Of a stretch of 64,000 nt of DNA, positions 36,203 through 46,313 are shown one piece after another; the stretch's first letter is position 1; every line of letters starts with the position of its first letter. The notes beneath the pieces are model-generated. The model searched no databases and had not been told where the DNA came from. It saw only the letters and a program-made list of their open reading frames with translations. The stretch is from positions 3,968,001 to 4,032,000 of the forward strand of contig CP099977.1 of NCBI GenBank assembly GCA_024372495.1. Reading direction: 5' to 3'. The position numbers and the translations under genes were made by a program. This stretch comes from Pseudarthrobacter sp. Fe7 (GTDB taxonomy: Bacteria > Actinomycetota > Actinomycetes > Actinomycetales > Micrococcaceae).

Positions 36203-39200
36203 CCGCGGATTTGGGCACGGACCTGCAGGAGAGCCTGTTCAGTCTGGATGAAACAGCTGCCGACGGCGGCACTCCCCGGGCTTCCGGCTGCACCGCCTGG
36301 AGCCTGCTCAACTGGGGCACGTTCCATCAGGGGGTGCGCACGTTCCGGCTGGACGGGGCCGACAGCCTGCTCACCGGCGACATCGGTTCGGGGAAGTCCA
36401 CCGTGGTGGATGCGATCACCACGCTGCTGCTTTCGGCACACAAAATCGAGTACAACAAGGCTGCGGGGGCGCAGAAGAAGGAACGCTCCCTCATGTCGTA
36501 CGTCCGAGGCTTCCATAAGAGCGCCCGGAGCGCGGCCGGGGAGTACTCCAAGCCGGTGGCGCTGCGTGGTTCGGGCCAGCTGACGGTGGTGCTGGGCGTC
36601 TTCCATAACGCCGTGCTCGGCAAGTGGGTCACGCTGGGTATCACGTTGTGGGCCACCCAGGAGGCGGGGCAGCCCAACCGGTTTTACTCGCTCGCGGAAG
36701 CGGACCAGTCCATCGCCGCCGACTTCAGCAATTTCGGCCAGGACCCGCTGAAGCTGAAGAAGAAGCTCCGTTCAGCCGGTGCATCGGTTCATGATTCGTT
36801 CGAGCCGTACTCGGCCGCGTTCAAGCGCCAGTTTGGGATCGGCGGCAACCAGGCCATGGAGCTGTTCCACCGCACGGTGTCCATGAAGCAGGTGGAGAAC
36901 ATCACCTCATTCGTCCGTGGCAACATGCTGGAGGAGGACGACGTGGCCGTCCGGATCACCAACCTGATCCACCACTTCGACGACCTGAAGAAAGCCCACG
37001 ACGCCGTCCTCCGGGCCAAGGACCAGATCGCCCTGCTGACACCCATCAAGGAGGGTGCCGCACTCCATGCCGGGCTGACCGCCGACGACGAGCAGGCGCG
37101 CAAACAACGCGACCAGGCTCCATCCGTGGTTCACCGACCGAAAACTGCAGCTGAGCCTGGAACACCAGGCCGAGCCTGGACCGCACGGGCGTGCGACTGC
37201 AGGAAGACTGGACTCGACTGAACGGCGAGGTCAGGCAGCTTCGCCGGGACCTGGCCGGGGTGGAGGAGGACATCCGCACCAACGGCGGCGGACGTCTCGC
37301 CGCGATCGACGCCGAACTTGACGCTTTGGCCGCCAAGTCCGCCGAGCAGAAGCAGCGGTTCGAGGCCTATTCGGCAGCCGCCGCGGACCTTGGCCTGCAG
37401 GCCCCGGAGGACCGTGTGCTGTTCGATGCGAACCGGGCGGGGCTCGCCGGGGTGGAACAGGACCTGTCCGTCCAGTCCGAGGCGCTGCACGAAGAGCGCA
37501 CCACGCTGTCCATGCAGCAGGCAGGGCTCAACACCAGGTCCGGGGAGATCAAAGCCGAGCTCACCAGCCTGCAGGCCCGGCGCAACCTGATTCCGCTTCC
37601 GCAGCTGGATATCCGCCGCCGGCTCTGCGAAGGCACCGGGATCACAGACAGCGATCTGCCCTATGTGGGCGAGCCTGCTCAAGGTCCGGGACGGCGAGGC
37701 CGGCTGGGAGGGCGCTGCCGAGCGGACGCTCCACGGGTTCGCACTCTCGATCCTGGTCCCCGCAGAGCACTACGCCGCGGTCAGCAGCTGGGTGGACGCA
37801 AACAACCTGCGGGGCCGCCTGGTGTACCTGAGAATCGGGGAGTCCTACGTGCACAGGGCCGCCGAGCCGGGCACGCTGGCGGCCAAGATCGCCATCAAGC
37901 AGGGCACCCCATTCAGGGACTTCCTGCAGGACGAGCTCAGCAGCCGGTTCGATTACTTCTGCTGCGAGAACCTGGCCGATTTCCGCCGCTACCCGAAGGC
38001 GCTGACACCAAATGGCCAGCTCAAAGGCGGGCGGGGCCGGCATGAGAAGGACGACCGCAAGGACCTGACCGACCGGCGCAACTACGTGCTGGGCTGGGAC
38101 AACCACGACAAGATTGCCGGGTTCCGAGCCGACCTGGACGAGGTACAGGCCACGCTGAAGGTCGTGGCCGGGCAGCTGGAGCGCGTCAACACCAAGCTGG
38201 GGTCGCTGGGCCGGCACAACCAGCAGCTCGGCACCGTCCGTTCCGTCACGGAATTCGGCGAGATCAGCTGGCAGGCCACGGCCCGCAGCATCGAAGACCT
38301 GAAGGCAGAGAAGCGGGCCTTGGAAACCGCCAGCGACGTCCTGCAGCAGCTCATGGCCAAGCAACAGCAGGTCACGGCGGCGCTGGAGCGGCTGGAGGAT
38401 AAAGCGGGCAAGCTCCGGGAACGGGTTGGCTCCAACGAGAAGGACGCGCGGGACATTGCCGAGGCAATCGAGGAATGCCGGGCTGTCCTGAGTGAAGCAC
38501 CGGTGACGGACGACGCGGGGGTGCTGGCCGCCGTCGAACGCCTCACCGACGCAGCACTCGGGGACAAACCGCTCACGTACAAGAACACAGCCGCCGTGGA
38601 AAGCACTGTGCGGAACCGGTTGACGGACACCATCGACGCGCTGTCCAAGAGGATCGCCCGTGCAGCGGAGAGCACCGTCACCAAGATGGCGGACTTCCGA
38701 AACAAGTACCCGAACGAAACCACCGACGTCGACGCCTCGCTGGAAGCCGCGCCGGACTACAACCGGCTGCTGGAGCAGCTGGTAGGCAATGACCTGCCCC
38801 GGTTCGAGAACCAGTTCAAAGACCTGCTGAACCAGAACACCATCCGCGAGGTGGTGGCGTTCAATGCGTTCCTGGACAGCCGGCGGCAGAACATCATTGA
38901 CCGGATCGGCGAGATCAACCAGTCCCTGGCCGGTATTCCGTACAACACGGGCCGGCACATCCAGCTGGAGCACCAGGCCACCTCGGACCAGGACGTGCGC
39001 GAGTTCGGCAGCGACCTGCGGGCGTGCTCTGAGGGGACCATCGGCGGGACGGACCAATACTCCGAGCAGAAATATCTGCAGGTGGAGCGGCTGATCGACA
39101 GGTTCCGGGGCCGGGAAGGACTGACGGACCTCGACCGGAAATGGACGGCGAAGGTGACCGACGTGCGGAACTGGTTTACATTCTCGGCGTCGGAGAAGTG

Positions 39201-39608
39201 GACGGAGACCGGCGAGGAATACGAGCACTTCACGGATTCTGGCGGCAAGTCCGGCGGTCAGAAGGAGAAGCTGGCATACACCATCCTTGCGGCGGCCCTG
39301 GCGTTCCAGTTCGGGCTGGGGTCCGGCAAGGGAGCGGGCAGGAATGCCGGCAACGGCAGGAGCTTCCGGTTCGTGGTGATTGACGAGGCGTTCGGCCGTG
39401 GCTCGGACGAGTCCGCCCGGTATGGGCTGGAGCTGTTCCAGCGGATGAAGCTGCGCTGCTGATCGTCACTCCCCTGCAGAAGATCCACGTCATCGAGCCC
39501 TTCGTCTCGCATGTGGGTTTCGTCGCGAACATCAACGGCGACGATTCCCAGCTGCGCAACATGACCATCCAGGAGTACCGCGAGGAGAAGGACCGGCGTG
39601 GCTACTAA
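36199..39608 (+). CDS. jetC: Wadjet SMC-like ATPase JetC (four frame breaks)
   Basis: About 1135 residues, matching JetC/MksB-like SMC ATPases. Walker A TGDIGSGKST is at residues 59-68, long coiled coils follow, and the signature and Walker B region SGGQKEKLAYTIL with FVVIDEAFGRGSDESARYGLELF is near the end. Breaks are at 37114-37120 (CAGCTC read CAGGCTC), 37172-37178 and 37671-37677 (GAGCTG read GAGCCTG), and 39454-39458 (CAGCTG read CGCTG). All four lie on AGCT sites and net to a multiple of three. The repaired C-terminus ends EYREEKDRRGY at 39608. Confidence 0.92.
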
Positions 39609-40836
39609 GGCGTGGACCACGCTGCCGGACCTGAGAGCCCTGTCGCTGAAGGCGTGGAGCAGCGGTTCACTCCTCCGGGAGCTGCTGGAGCCCAGCGGAC
39701 TGTACCCCCGCCGTCGTCCGTTGAAGCGTCCGACGGCGGCAGAACTGCTCAGCGATTACGCGGCGGTCCGCGCGTGGGCAGCTGAGCTTTTTCCGGGGCA
39801 GGTGCCTACTCATTGGAAACGGTAGAGACCGGGCGGCGGACTGTGGGTGCCAATTCCCTTCCCAACGCCGCTGTATTTGCCACTGTTGAGGACGAGATCG
39901 GCTTTGTTGGGAAGGCGCGGGAGGTCGGCGTCTTCCGGTCTCTGGCCGAGGGCCTGGCCGGACTGGATCCCCGCTGGTGGGCTGGGCAGCGAGGCGGCCG
40001 ATGAAGCTCCTCGAACTGGGCCCGGCGGCCGTGACTGCGGCGCGCGTAGCGTTGTGGCTGCGGGACAACCCAGCGCCGAGTATCTACGTCCGCCAGTTGG
40101 TCCTGCCCGGGGTGCACACGAAGTTTATCGAGCGGCACCGGCAGGTTATTGACCAAATGCTGGCCACCCTCGAGTCTTCTTCCCGCGACCAGGATATGTC
40201 CGCGGGTGACGACGAGCCTGGAGTCCTCGGGCCGTGATGCGGGGCTCGAAGACAGCGCGGAAAGGACACCTGCGGCGAGATTCGCACGCCGGCACGGGTT
40301 CCTACACCCTCCCGAGCCTCGTGAGGTTTCGGCTGTTGGACCCGGAGATTGACCAGTTCGGTGGGGCACGGGACATCACAGTGACGGCCGAGGCATTTGG
40401 TTCTCTTTGCCTGGCGGTGCATACAGTTATCGCCACCGAAAACCAGGTGAACTTCCTGGCGCTCCCAGACCAGCCTGGAACATTGGCACTGTACGGCGGC
40501 GGCTACGGATTCTCCTCGTTGCGGGAGGCCGACTGGCTGCGGGACTGCCGTGTTCTCTACTGGGGCGACCTCGATACCCACGGCTTTCGGATCCTCGACC
40601 AGCTACGGGCCGCCCACCCGCACGTGGAGAGCGTCCTGATGGATGAGCGAACCCTTCTTGCACACAGGGATGCCTGGGGTAAGGAAGAATCGCCCTCGCG
40701 GGCGGCGCTTGCGAGGCTGACGGCTGCAGAAGCGGCGCTCTACGAATCGCTGGGGAACAGCACCTATGGCTCGAATATTCGCCTGGAGCAGGAACTGATC
40801 AGCTGGCGGTGGGCGCTCCGAGAACTGGGGGCGTGA
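39598..40836 (+). CDS. jetD: Wadjet nuclease subunit JetD (DUF3322/DUF2220; four frame breaks)
   Basis: About 412 residues from GTG 39598, overlapping jetC by 11 bases. The N-terminal DUF3322 arm is followed by the C-terminal Toprim-type DUF2220 nuclease: VIATENQVNFLALP has the acidic Glu, and YWGDLDTHGFRIL has the DxD pair. Breaks are one-base deletions in a G run (about 39799) and a C run (about 39974), plus extra bases at 40214-40220 and 40314-40320 (GAGCT read as GAGCCT). They cancel to an exact codon count. JetD cuts the DNA stalled by the JetABC motor. Confidence 0.9.
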
Positions 40837-40956
40837 GTCCTTCTCGCCGGCAGCGTGATTGGCCGGGAAAGACAGCAAAGTCGTGGCTGCCTCGTGGCCA
40901 TTACGCACCGCGACCAATACCGCTTGTCCAACAAACGAGTGCTACTGGTGGAAGAA

Positions 40957-40971
40957 ACAAGTACAACTTGT
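40957..40971. promoter_or_regulatory. Putative operator of the GntR/UTRA regulator
   Basis: ACAAGT and ACTTGT form a perfect inverted repeat with a three-base spacer (15 bases in all), 48 bases upstream of the GTG start. The AAGTACAA core recurs in the divergent promoter of the nucleoside cluster at 45.37 kb, which suggests autoregulation plus control of that cluster. Confidence 0.6.
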
Positions 40972-41018
40972 CTTAGGCTGGAATCCCCTGAGAAACCAAC
41001 CGAAGAGCGAGGCATAAC

Positions 41019-41801
41019 GTGCACCAGGACGCCGCCCGGTTCCTGTCCCAGCCGGTGGCCGCACAGCCGGGCTCGCCGCTGCGTGTGGCGGTGTACTCGC
41101 GCATCGCCGAGGCCATCCGCAACGGCCTTCTCACCCCCGGTTCCATGATCCCCACCGAAACGGAACTCGGCGCGGACATGAAGGTCAGCCGCACGGTGGT
41201 CCGCGAAGCCCTCATGCTCCTGGAGGAGGACGGCCTGATCAGGGCGCGGCGGGGCGTCGGACGCTTCGTCTCGGATACGCTCCCCCGTGTCGGCATCGAA
41301 CGCATCCGCCCTTTCGAGGACGTCCTCGCCGGCCCCGGGCAGACGCTCGAGGTCAAGCGCACCCAGGCCATCCGCCAGGCCGCGTCCGAGTTCGTCGCCC
41401 CCGGCATCGGCGTGGAGCCCGGCAGCGAATGCTGGCTCTGGGAGTCGGTTCTGATCCGCGACGGCGAGGCAATCGCCCACCTGCAGGAAAACGTCACCGC
41501 CCAGCCGGTCAGCTTCGACAGGAGCGCCCCGGTGCCTTTGGAAATAGCGGATGACGGCGGCGCCACCTTGCTTACCACGCTCAACACCCTGCTGGGCCGG
41601 CTGGCCGGGCCGGGCGAGTGCCAAATCAGCCTCAGCCAGGTGGGCCCCAGCCGCGCGAGGCTGCTGGACCTCGGCGCGTCGGACCCGGTGCTGGTGTTGA
41701 CGCAGTACGTGCGGCACGCCAACCGGTCCTTCTACGTGGCCAAGTGCCTGGTGTCCGCGCGCGCCGGCCACCTGTCCGTAATGCAGCAGTTCCAGTCCTG
41801 A
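41019..41801 (+). CDS. GntR-family regulator with UTRA domain (HutC type)
   Basis: A 260-residue regulator from GTG 41019 (GAGG before it). The winged helix (AVYSRIAEAIRNGLLTPGSMIPTETELGADMKVSRTVVREALMLLEEDGLI) leads to a UTRA ligand-binding domain. It sits between the full jetD gene and a second jetD 3' fragment, yet is not a Wadjet component; shared operator sequence links it to the ribonucleoside genes 3-5 kb downstream. The frame is intact. Confidence 0.87.
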   Translation: MHQDAARFLSQPVAAQPGSPLRVAVYSRIAEAIRNGLLTPGSMIPTETELGADMKVSRTVVREALMLLEEDGLIRARRGVGRFVSDTLPRVGIERIRPFEDVLAGPGQTLEVKRTQAIRQAASEFVAPGIGVEPGSECWLWESVLIRDGEAIAHLQENVTAQPVSFDRSAPVPLEIADDGGATLLTTLNTLLGRLAGPGECQISLSQVGPSRARLLDLGASDPVLVLTQYVRHANRSFYVAKCLVSARAGHLSVMQQFQS

Positions 41802-41817
41802 CCCCGCTCCGCCCGCG

Positions 41818-42165
41818 TTGCAGGGTGCAGGAACCCTTGATGCCTCCTGGCTGCAGAACTGCCGGGTCTTCTATTGGGGCGACATAGACACGCACGGATT
41901 CCGGATCCTGGACCAGTTGCGGGCTATCCATCCTCACGTCGAGAGCGTGCTGATGGACGAAGAGACACTATTGGCGCACCGGGACGCGTGGGTCAGCGAG
42001 CCGTCTCCGTCATATGCCGCTCTGACGAGGCTAAACCCAAGCGAAGCGGCCCTTTACGAAGCACTCCGCAACGATACGTTCGGGCCCGCCGTCCGCCTTG
42101 AACAGGAACTGCTCAACTGGGGGCGTTGGAACGCCTCAGCCGTACCGCTGAGGTCCAATGAGTAG
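41818..42165 (+). pseudogene. Second, divergent jetD 3'-end fragment
   Basis: About 115 codons reading LDASWLQNCRVFYWGDIDTH and on to LEQELLNWGRWNASAVPLRSNE. This aligns with the last third of JetD (LREADWLRDCRVLYWGDLDT onward) at roughly 65% identity by eye. The DxD nuclease pair is kept, but the DUF3322 arm and the first catalytic Glu are absent, so it is unlikely to be active. It begins 17 bases after the GntR stop. The level of divergence means it came from a different jetD allele, not a recent copy. Confidence 0.8.
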
Positions 42166-42182
42166 CCGATGATCAGCCGCGA

Positions 42183-42509
42183 TCACCGTGCCAGCCCGAG
42201 GAAGACGGCGAGCGACTGCTCGACAACAACCATCGTTTCGGAATCAATCCGACCGATTCGCTGCCCCACGTTGGATCGGCGCACGGTGGTGAGCTTGTCG
42301 ACCATGATCTGGCTGGCCCGCTCCAGGCCGTTCAACTGGCCAGGTTCTACCGTGAGCCTCAGCAAGGGAGCGTCCGTGAGGTGCGACGTCAGTGGAAGAA
42401 GAGTGACGGACTCTGATTCCGCGAAGAGGTCGTCCTGGATAATGAGCGCGGGACGCGGCTTTTGGGCATAGGTTCCGCCAGAGACGGTCCACAGCTCTCC
42501 GCGGTTCAC
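42183..42509 (-). CDS. MazF/PemK-family endoribonuclease toxin
   Basis: A 108-residue toxin. GTG at 42509 overlaps the antitoxin stop (GTGA) and begins VNRGELWTVSGGTYAQKPRPALIIQDD, the classic MazF N-terminal strand with the RP-ALI motif. VTLLPLTSHL, the SQIMVDKLTTVRRSNVGQRIG segment and the C-terminal helix complete the fold. It would cleave mRNA when the antitoxin is lost. Confidence 0.88.
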   Translation of the reverse strand: MNRGELWTVSGGTYAQKPRPALIIQDDLFAESESVTLLPLTSHLTDAPLLRLTVEPGQLNGLERASQIMVDKLTTVRRSNVGQRIGRIDSETMVVVEQSLAVFLGLAR

Positions 42510-42709
42510 TCCGGCCAATCTTCGGAGATCTGTTCAACAAAATCCTGATCGTCCGTTACACGGTCGGAGGCGGCGACAGCGCGGGCCTGGCGTTCTGCCT
42601 CACGCTTGAACTCGTCTGTACGCGCATCCGGTACCCACATTTGAATCTGGCGAAACCCGCGCTCACGCATGGCCATCCGATGCCTCGCCACACGGTCCCT
42701 AACGCTCAT
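42506..42709 (-). CDS. Antitoxin, DUF3018/MazE-like
   Basis: A 67-residue protein from ATG 42709: MSVRDRVARHRMAMRERGFR is the DUF3018 N-terminus with a ribbon-helix-helix-like DNA-binding region, and the acidic C-terminus VTDDQDFVEQISEDWPE would bind the toxin. The gene overlaps the MazF gene by four bases, the normal antitoxin-first order. An in-frame upstream ATG at 42757 is less likely because family homology starts at 42709. Confidence 0.82.
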   Translation of the reverse strand: MSVRDRVARHRMAMRERGFRQIQMWVPDARTDEFKREAERQARAVAASDRVTDDQDFVEQISEDWPE

Positions 42710-42793
42710 GGCATCAACGTTACATGTAACACCCTGCCCTGTCAGCGGTCTGGGCAAGACAGGTCATGCGGTGAGCGGGGATTTGTGTACGGG

Positions 42794-42845
42794 CCACCAA
42801 AGGTGAGCGCGCGTTTGAGAGATGACCGCCGAAGGTGAGCGGGCG
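42794..42845. repeat. Imperfect 20-base direct repeat, possible IS end
   Basis: Two 20-base copies at 42794-42813 and 42826-42845 share the core AAGGTGAGCG and differ at about three positions. They are 32 bases apart, between the toxin-antitoxin pair and the nucleoside hydrolase stop. Tandem sites like this occur at the ends of IS21-type elements. No transposase gene is present here. Confidence 0.45.
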
Positions 42846-42846
42846 T

Positions 42847-43818
42847 CTAGATCAGCTCGGGCACCGGGGAGAGCTTGAGCAGCGTGTCCACCAGGTGCGG
42901 GGCGAAGTCCTCCCCCAGCGAGAGCACCACGCGGCACCGCGCGCCCTTCACCTCCGGGTACCCCGCGTACAGCCCGCGCATGTCGCACACGGTCTGCCCG
43001 CGGCCGGGCCCGTCAGAAGTGTCGACGGCGCCGCGCACCACGGGTGCCAGAGCAGGCCTAACCGCGCCAACAGCGAGCGCCGCCGCCAGCGGATCGTGCA
43101 TTGCGGAGCAGGGCCGGCCGTAGATGCCCTCGTAGAACCGGAAGTAGTAGCCCAGCATCTCCCCCAGCGCCCGTGGCACCGGCGCAGCAGACGCCAACAA
43201 AACCTGCCGGTGGGATTCCTCCAGCACCGAAGTCATGGTCACGTCCAGCGGCACCAGCGTCACGTCCCAGTCGGCGGCCAGCACCAGGGCGGCGGCCTCG
43301 GGGTCGTGCCAGATGTTGGCCTCGGCCACCGGGGTGATGTTCCCCGGCGCCAGCGCGGCCCCGCCCATCACGGTCACCGACTCCACCAAAGAGGGCAGCA
43401 AGGGATCCAGTTCCAGAGCCTGGGCGAGGTTGGTCAGCGGCCCGATCGCCACCACCCGCAACTCCCCCGGATACTCCCCCGCCAGCCGCACCAGCATTCC
43501 GGCCGCGGACTCGGCAGCCAGCGAAGCACCGGACGGAGGCAGCTCAACCTCGCCCACTCCGTTGGACCCGTGAACCCACGGCGCCCCGCCATGGAAGGAC
43601 GCGGCCAGCGGATCGTGGGCGCCCAGCGCCACCGGAATATCGGCGGCACCGGCCAACGAAAGCAGGTCCAGGGTATTCCGCGCACCAACCGCGGCACTCA
43701 CGTTCCCGCTCACCGTCCCAATCCCCACCACGGAAGCAAGAGGCGACGCGAGCAGGTAGGCCAGGGCGAGGGCGTCGTCGATGCCGGTGTCGCAGTCCAG
43801 GTAAACGGGGGCAGTCAC
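42847..43818 (-). CDS. Nucleoside hydrolase
   Basis: A 323-residue inosine/uridine-preferring nucleoside hydrolase. GTG at 43818 (AAGGAAC before it) gives VTAPVYLDCDTGIDDALALAYLL, whose DxDxGxDD motif binds catalytic Ca2+. Family segments GIGTVSGNV, VTVMGGAALAPGNITPVAEANIWHDPEAA and MHDPLAAA, with the active-site His, are present. It splits ribonucleosides to base and ribose; the adjacent MFS and divergent ribokinase genes complete an uptake and salvage unit. Confidence 0.9.
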   Translation of the reverse strand: MTAPVYLDCDTGIDDALALAYLLASPLASVVGIGTVSGNVSAAVGARNTLDLLSLAGAADIPVALGAHDPLAASFHGGAPWVHGSNGVGEVELPPSGASLAAESAAGMLVRLAGEYPGELRVVAIGPLTNLAQALELDPLLPSLVESVTVMGGAALAPGNITPVAEANIWHDPEAAALVLAADWDVTLVPLDVTMTSVLEESHRQVLLASAAPVPRALGEMLGYYFRFYEGIYGRPCSAMHDPLAAALAVGAVRPALAPVVRGAVDTSDGPGRGQTVCDMRGLYAGYPEVKGARCRVVLSLGEDFAPHLVDTLLKLSPVPELI

Positions 43819-43847
43819 AATAGGTTCCTTCGCAACAGATGGAGGGG

Positions 43848-45293
43848 TTAGACCGTCTCGCCCTTGGGGGCGGCGACGAACAGGCTGACGATGAACGCGG
43901 CGGCGGTGATACCCACCGAGATCCAAAGGGCGGTGGCGTACCCGGCGGACGTGGCCTGCGCGGCGAACGGCGCCACGAGGACGACGCCGAGGCTCGCCCC
44001 GATCCCGAACGACGCACCATTGATGCCGGGCAAGGCAGCCGGGGCCTCCTTGGGCGAGAGCAGAACCGACAAACCGTTGATGGCAGTCAAGAACAGGCCG
44101 TTGTAGAAGATGCCCAGGGCCGCCACGGCAACAATCACAGCAATCTGGCTGGTGGAGAATGCCGCGGCAACAATGGCGCACAGCAGGCTCATGCCAGTTC
44201 CCACACGCAGGGTCTTAATCCAGCCCCGCCGACCTGCCAGCCACCCCGCCAAAGGTGCGGCAAACACGCCAATCAGCGCGGCGGGGGTGAGGAACAGCAA
44301 CGCCGAGATGGAGGCGGAAAGCCCGAAACCGCCGTCGTGGTCCTGGCTGAGCAGCACCACGGTGAAGTTGATGACCGCGAAGATCCCGGCCAGGGTGAGG
44401 ACGGTGGTGGCGATGACCGGCCACACCTGGCGGGAGCGCAGGTGGTGCACGGCGATGAGCGGGTGGCTGCGGCGCTTCTCGATGAACCAGAATCCCGCAA
44501 AGGACAGCACGGTGCCGGCCAGCAGGGCCAGGGCGGTGGGCGAGGTCCAGCCGGCGGCCGAACCGTCAGACACGAAGTACGTCAGGAACACCAGGAACAG
44601 CGAGAGGGAGCCGGCGCCCCACCAGTCCATGGCGCCGCGCACCCCAACAGGCCGTCCGGCGGGCACCAGGCGGAAGATGCAGAAAGCGGCGATGGCGGTG
44701 AGGACGAGCACGACGACGAAGATGGACCGGAAGCCGAGGGTCTCGGCCATGAGCCCGCCCGCGTAGCCGTCCACGCCGCCGATCCCGCCGTTGATGGCGG
44801 CGATGATGCCCACGGAGGTGCCGAAGACCTTGGCCTGCAGGTTCTCGCTGAGCACGATGTAGGCGAGCGCGAACACGGCGCTGGAGACGCCCTGCAGGAA
44901 CCGGCCGGTGACCAGCAGCGGCAGGGTGGGCGCGGCGATGCAGAGGATGGTGCCGGCGCCCATGATGCCCAGGACCAGTAGCAGCGCGTCGCGGCGGCCG
45001 ATGAAGTCGCTCCACCGGCCGATCACGGGCCCGGCGATGGCGCCGGCCAGGAAGAACATGGACTGGACGGGGGCGGCGCTGTCCGCGCTTTCGCCGAAGC
45101 TCGCGGCGATCTGCGGCAGCGCGGGGGTGACCATGCTGGCGTTCAACTGGAAGGACAGCACGCCCAGCAGCAGGGTGGAGATCAGCAGGGCGGCGCGGCG
45201 GCCGGAGAGCCTGGCCGCGTCGACCTCGGGAAGTACGACGGCGGCGCCTCCTTCCGCGGGAGGCGCGGCTGCGGCGGGGGTCGGGGTGTTCAC
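43848..45293 (-). CDS. MFS transporter (drug:H+ antiporter-like fold), probable nucleoside transporter
   Basis: A 481-residue protein with about 14 membrane spans. It has the MFS loop GPVIGRWSDFIGRRDALLLVLGIMGAG between spans 2 and 3 and FLQGVSSAVFALAYIVL after it. The fold is that of the DHA2-type family, but its place between nucleoside hydrolase and the divergent ribokinase points to nucleoside uptake. It is co-transcribed with the hydrolase (29-base gap). Confidence 0.85.
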   Translation of the reverse strand: MNTPTPAAAAPPAEGGAAVVLPEVDAARLSGRRAALLISTLLLGVLSFQLNASMVTPALPQIAASFGESADSAAPVQSMFFLAGAIAGPVIGRWSDFIGRRDALLLVLGIMGAGTILCIAAPTLPLLVTGRFLQGVSSAVFALAYIVLSENLQAKVFGTSVGIIAAINGGIGGVDGYAGGLMAETLGFRSIFVVVLVLTAIAAFCIFRLVPAGRPVGVRGAMDWWGAGSLSLFLVFLTYFVSDGSAAGWTSPTALALLAGTVLSFAGFWFIEKRRSHPLIAVHHLRSRQVWPVIATTVLTLAGIFAVINFTVVLLSQDHDGGFGLSASISALLFLTPAALIGVFAAPLAGWLAGRRGWIKTLRVGTGMSLLCAIVAAAFSTSQIAVIVAVAALGIFYNGLFLTAINGLSVLLSPKEAPAALPGINGASFGIGASLGVVLVAPFAAQATSAGYATALWISVGITAAAFIVSLFVAAPKGETV

Positions 45294-45350
45294 ATCAAAC
45301 TCCTTTGTTCGAGCAGAAGGGATCGTCTTTCGCGGCGATTCGAGTTGTTA

Positions 45351-45383
45351 TACAACCATGTATGACTCGCAAGTACAACCATG
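45351..45383. promoter_or_regulatory. Direct-repeat operator in divergent nucleoside promoter
   Basis: TACAACCATG occurs at 45351-45360 and again at 45374-45383, 23 bases apart, in the gap between the divergent MFS and ribokinase genes. The second copy lies in GCAAGTACAACC, which shares AAGTACAA with the inverted repeat before the GntR/UTRA gene at 40.96 kb. This is the likely control site for both directions. Confidence 0.55.
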
Positions 45384-45442
45384 CGTTACACTTTTTCGAA
45401 AGCCCGGCCGCTTCCGGCCCTCCCCCTTCAGAGAGTTTTCCC

Positions 45443-46313
45443 ATGCACACAACACGTCCTGCCGTCACCGTGGTCGGCAGCATCAATTTGGACCTGATCG
45501 CCACCGCCGAACGGCTTCCGACGGCGGGCGAAACCATCGGCGGCGCCGTGCTGTCCGAACAGCCCGGCGGCAAGGGCGCCAACCAGGCCACGGCCGCTGC
45601 GCGGCTGGGCGGCAGTGCCCGGATGATCGGCGCCGTCGGCTCGGACGCGTCGGGGCAGCGGATGCTGGACGCCCTGTCTGCCGCGGGCGTGGACACGTCC
45701 GACGTCGCCGTCCTCCCCGAGCCGACCGGGACCGCGCTGATCGTGGTGGACCGCGAGGGCGAGAACCAGATTGTGGTGTGCCCGGGCGCCAACTCGCACC
45801 TGTCGCTGGACGAGGTGGAGTTCGGCCCGGACGAGACGGTGCTGTGCCAGCTGGAGGTGGGCTTGGATGTCGTGCTGGAGGCGGCCCGGAAGGCGCAGGG
45901 GTTCTTTGTGCTGAACGCGGCGCCGGCCATGGACCTGCCGGCGGAGCCTGCTGGAGCGCTGCGACCTGGTGATCGTCAACGAGAGCGAATACGCCCTGAT
46001 CCCCGCCCTTGCCGAGGCGAAGCTGGTGGCGGTGACCTACGGCAAGGACGGCTCGGCGATGCTCGAGCACGGCCAGAAGGTGGCCGAGGCGCCGTCGGTT
46101 GCAGTTGCCGTGGCGAACACGGTGGGCGCTGGCGACGCGTTCTGTGCGGCCCTGGTCCTGGCGCTGCGGAGCGGCCTGGACTACACGCGGGCGCTGGCGG
46201 TGGCGAATGCCGTGGGCGCTGATGCAGTGGGCGACCCCTCATCGCAGCCGGATTTGGCACAGCTGGGCCACTACGTGGAGCGGGCCGCAGCCGCTTCCGG
46301 CGCTTCCTCGTGA
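45443..46313 (+). CDS. rbsK: Ribokinase (PfkB family; one frame break)
   Basis: About 289 residues from ATG 45443. VTVVGSINLDLIATAERLPTAGETI and GGKGANQATAAARLGG are the ribokinase N-terminal PfkB motif. NTVGAGDAFCAALV holds the catalytic Asp (GAGD). An extra C at 45944-45950 (GAGCTG read as GAGCCTG) breaks the frame after LPAE. It phosphorylates ribose released by the nucleoside hydrolase encoded divergently. The stop overlaps the GNAT gene start. Confidence 0.88.

Noticed and set aside
36199..40836. Several separate small ORFs in the Wadjet region
   Set aside because: They join into JetC and JetD of the expected 1135 and 412 residues; the short ORFs are segments of these genes.
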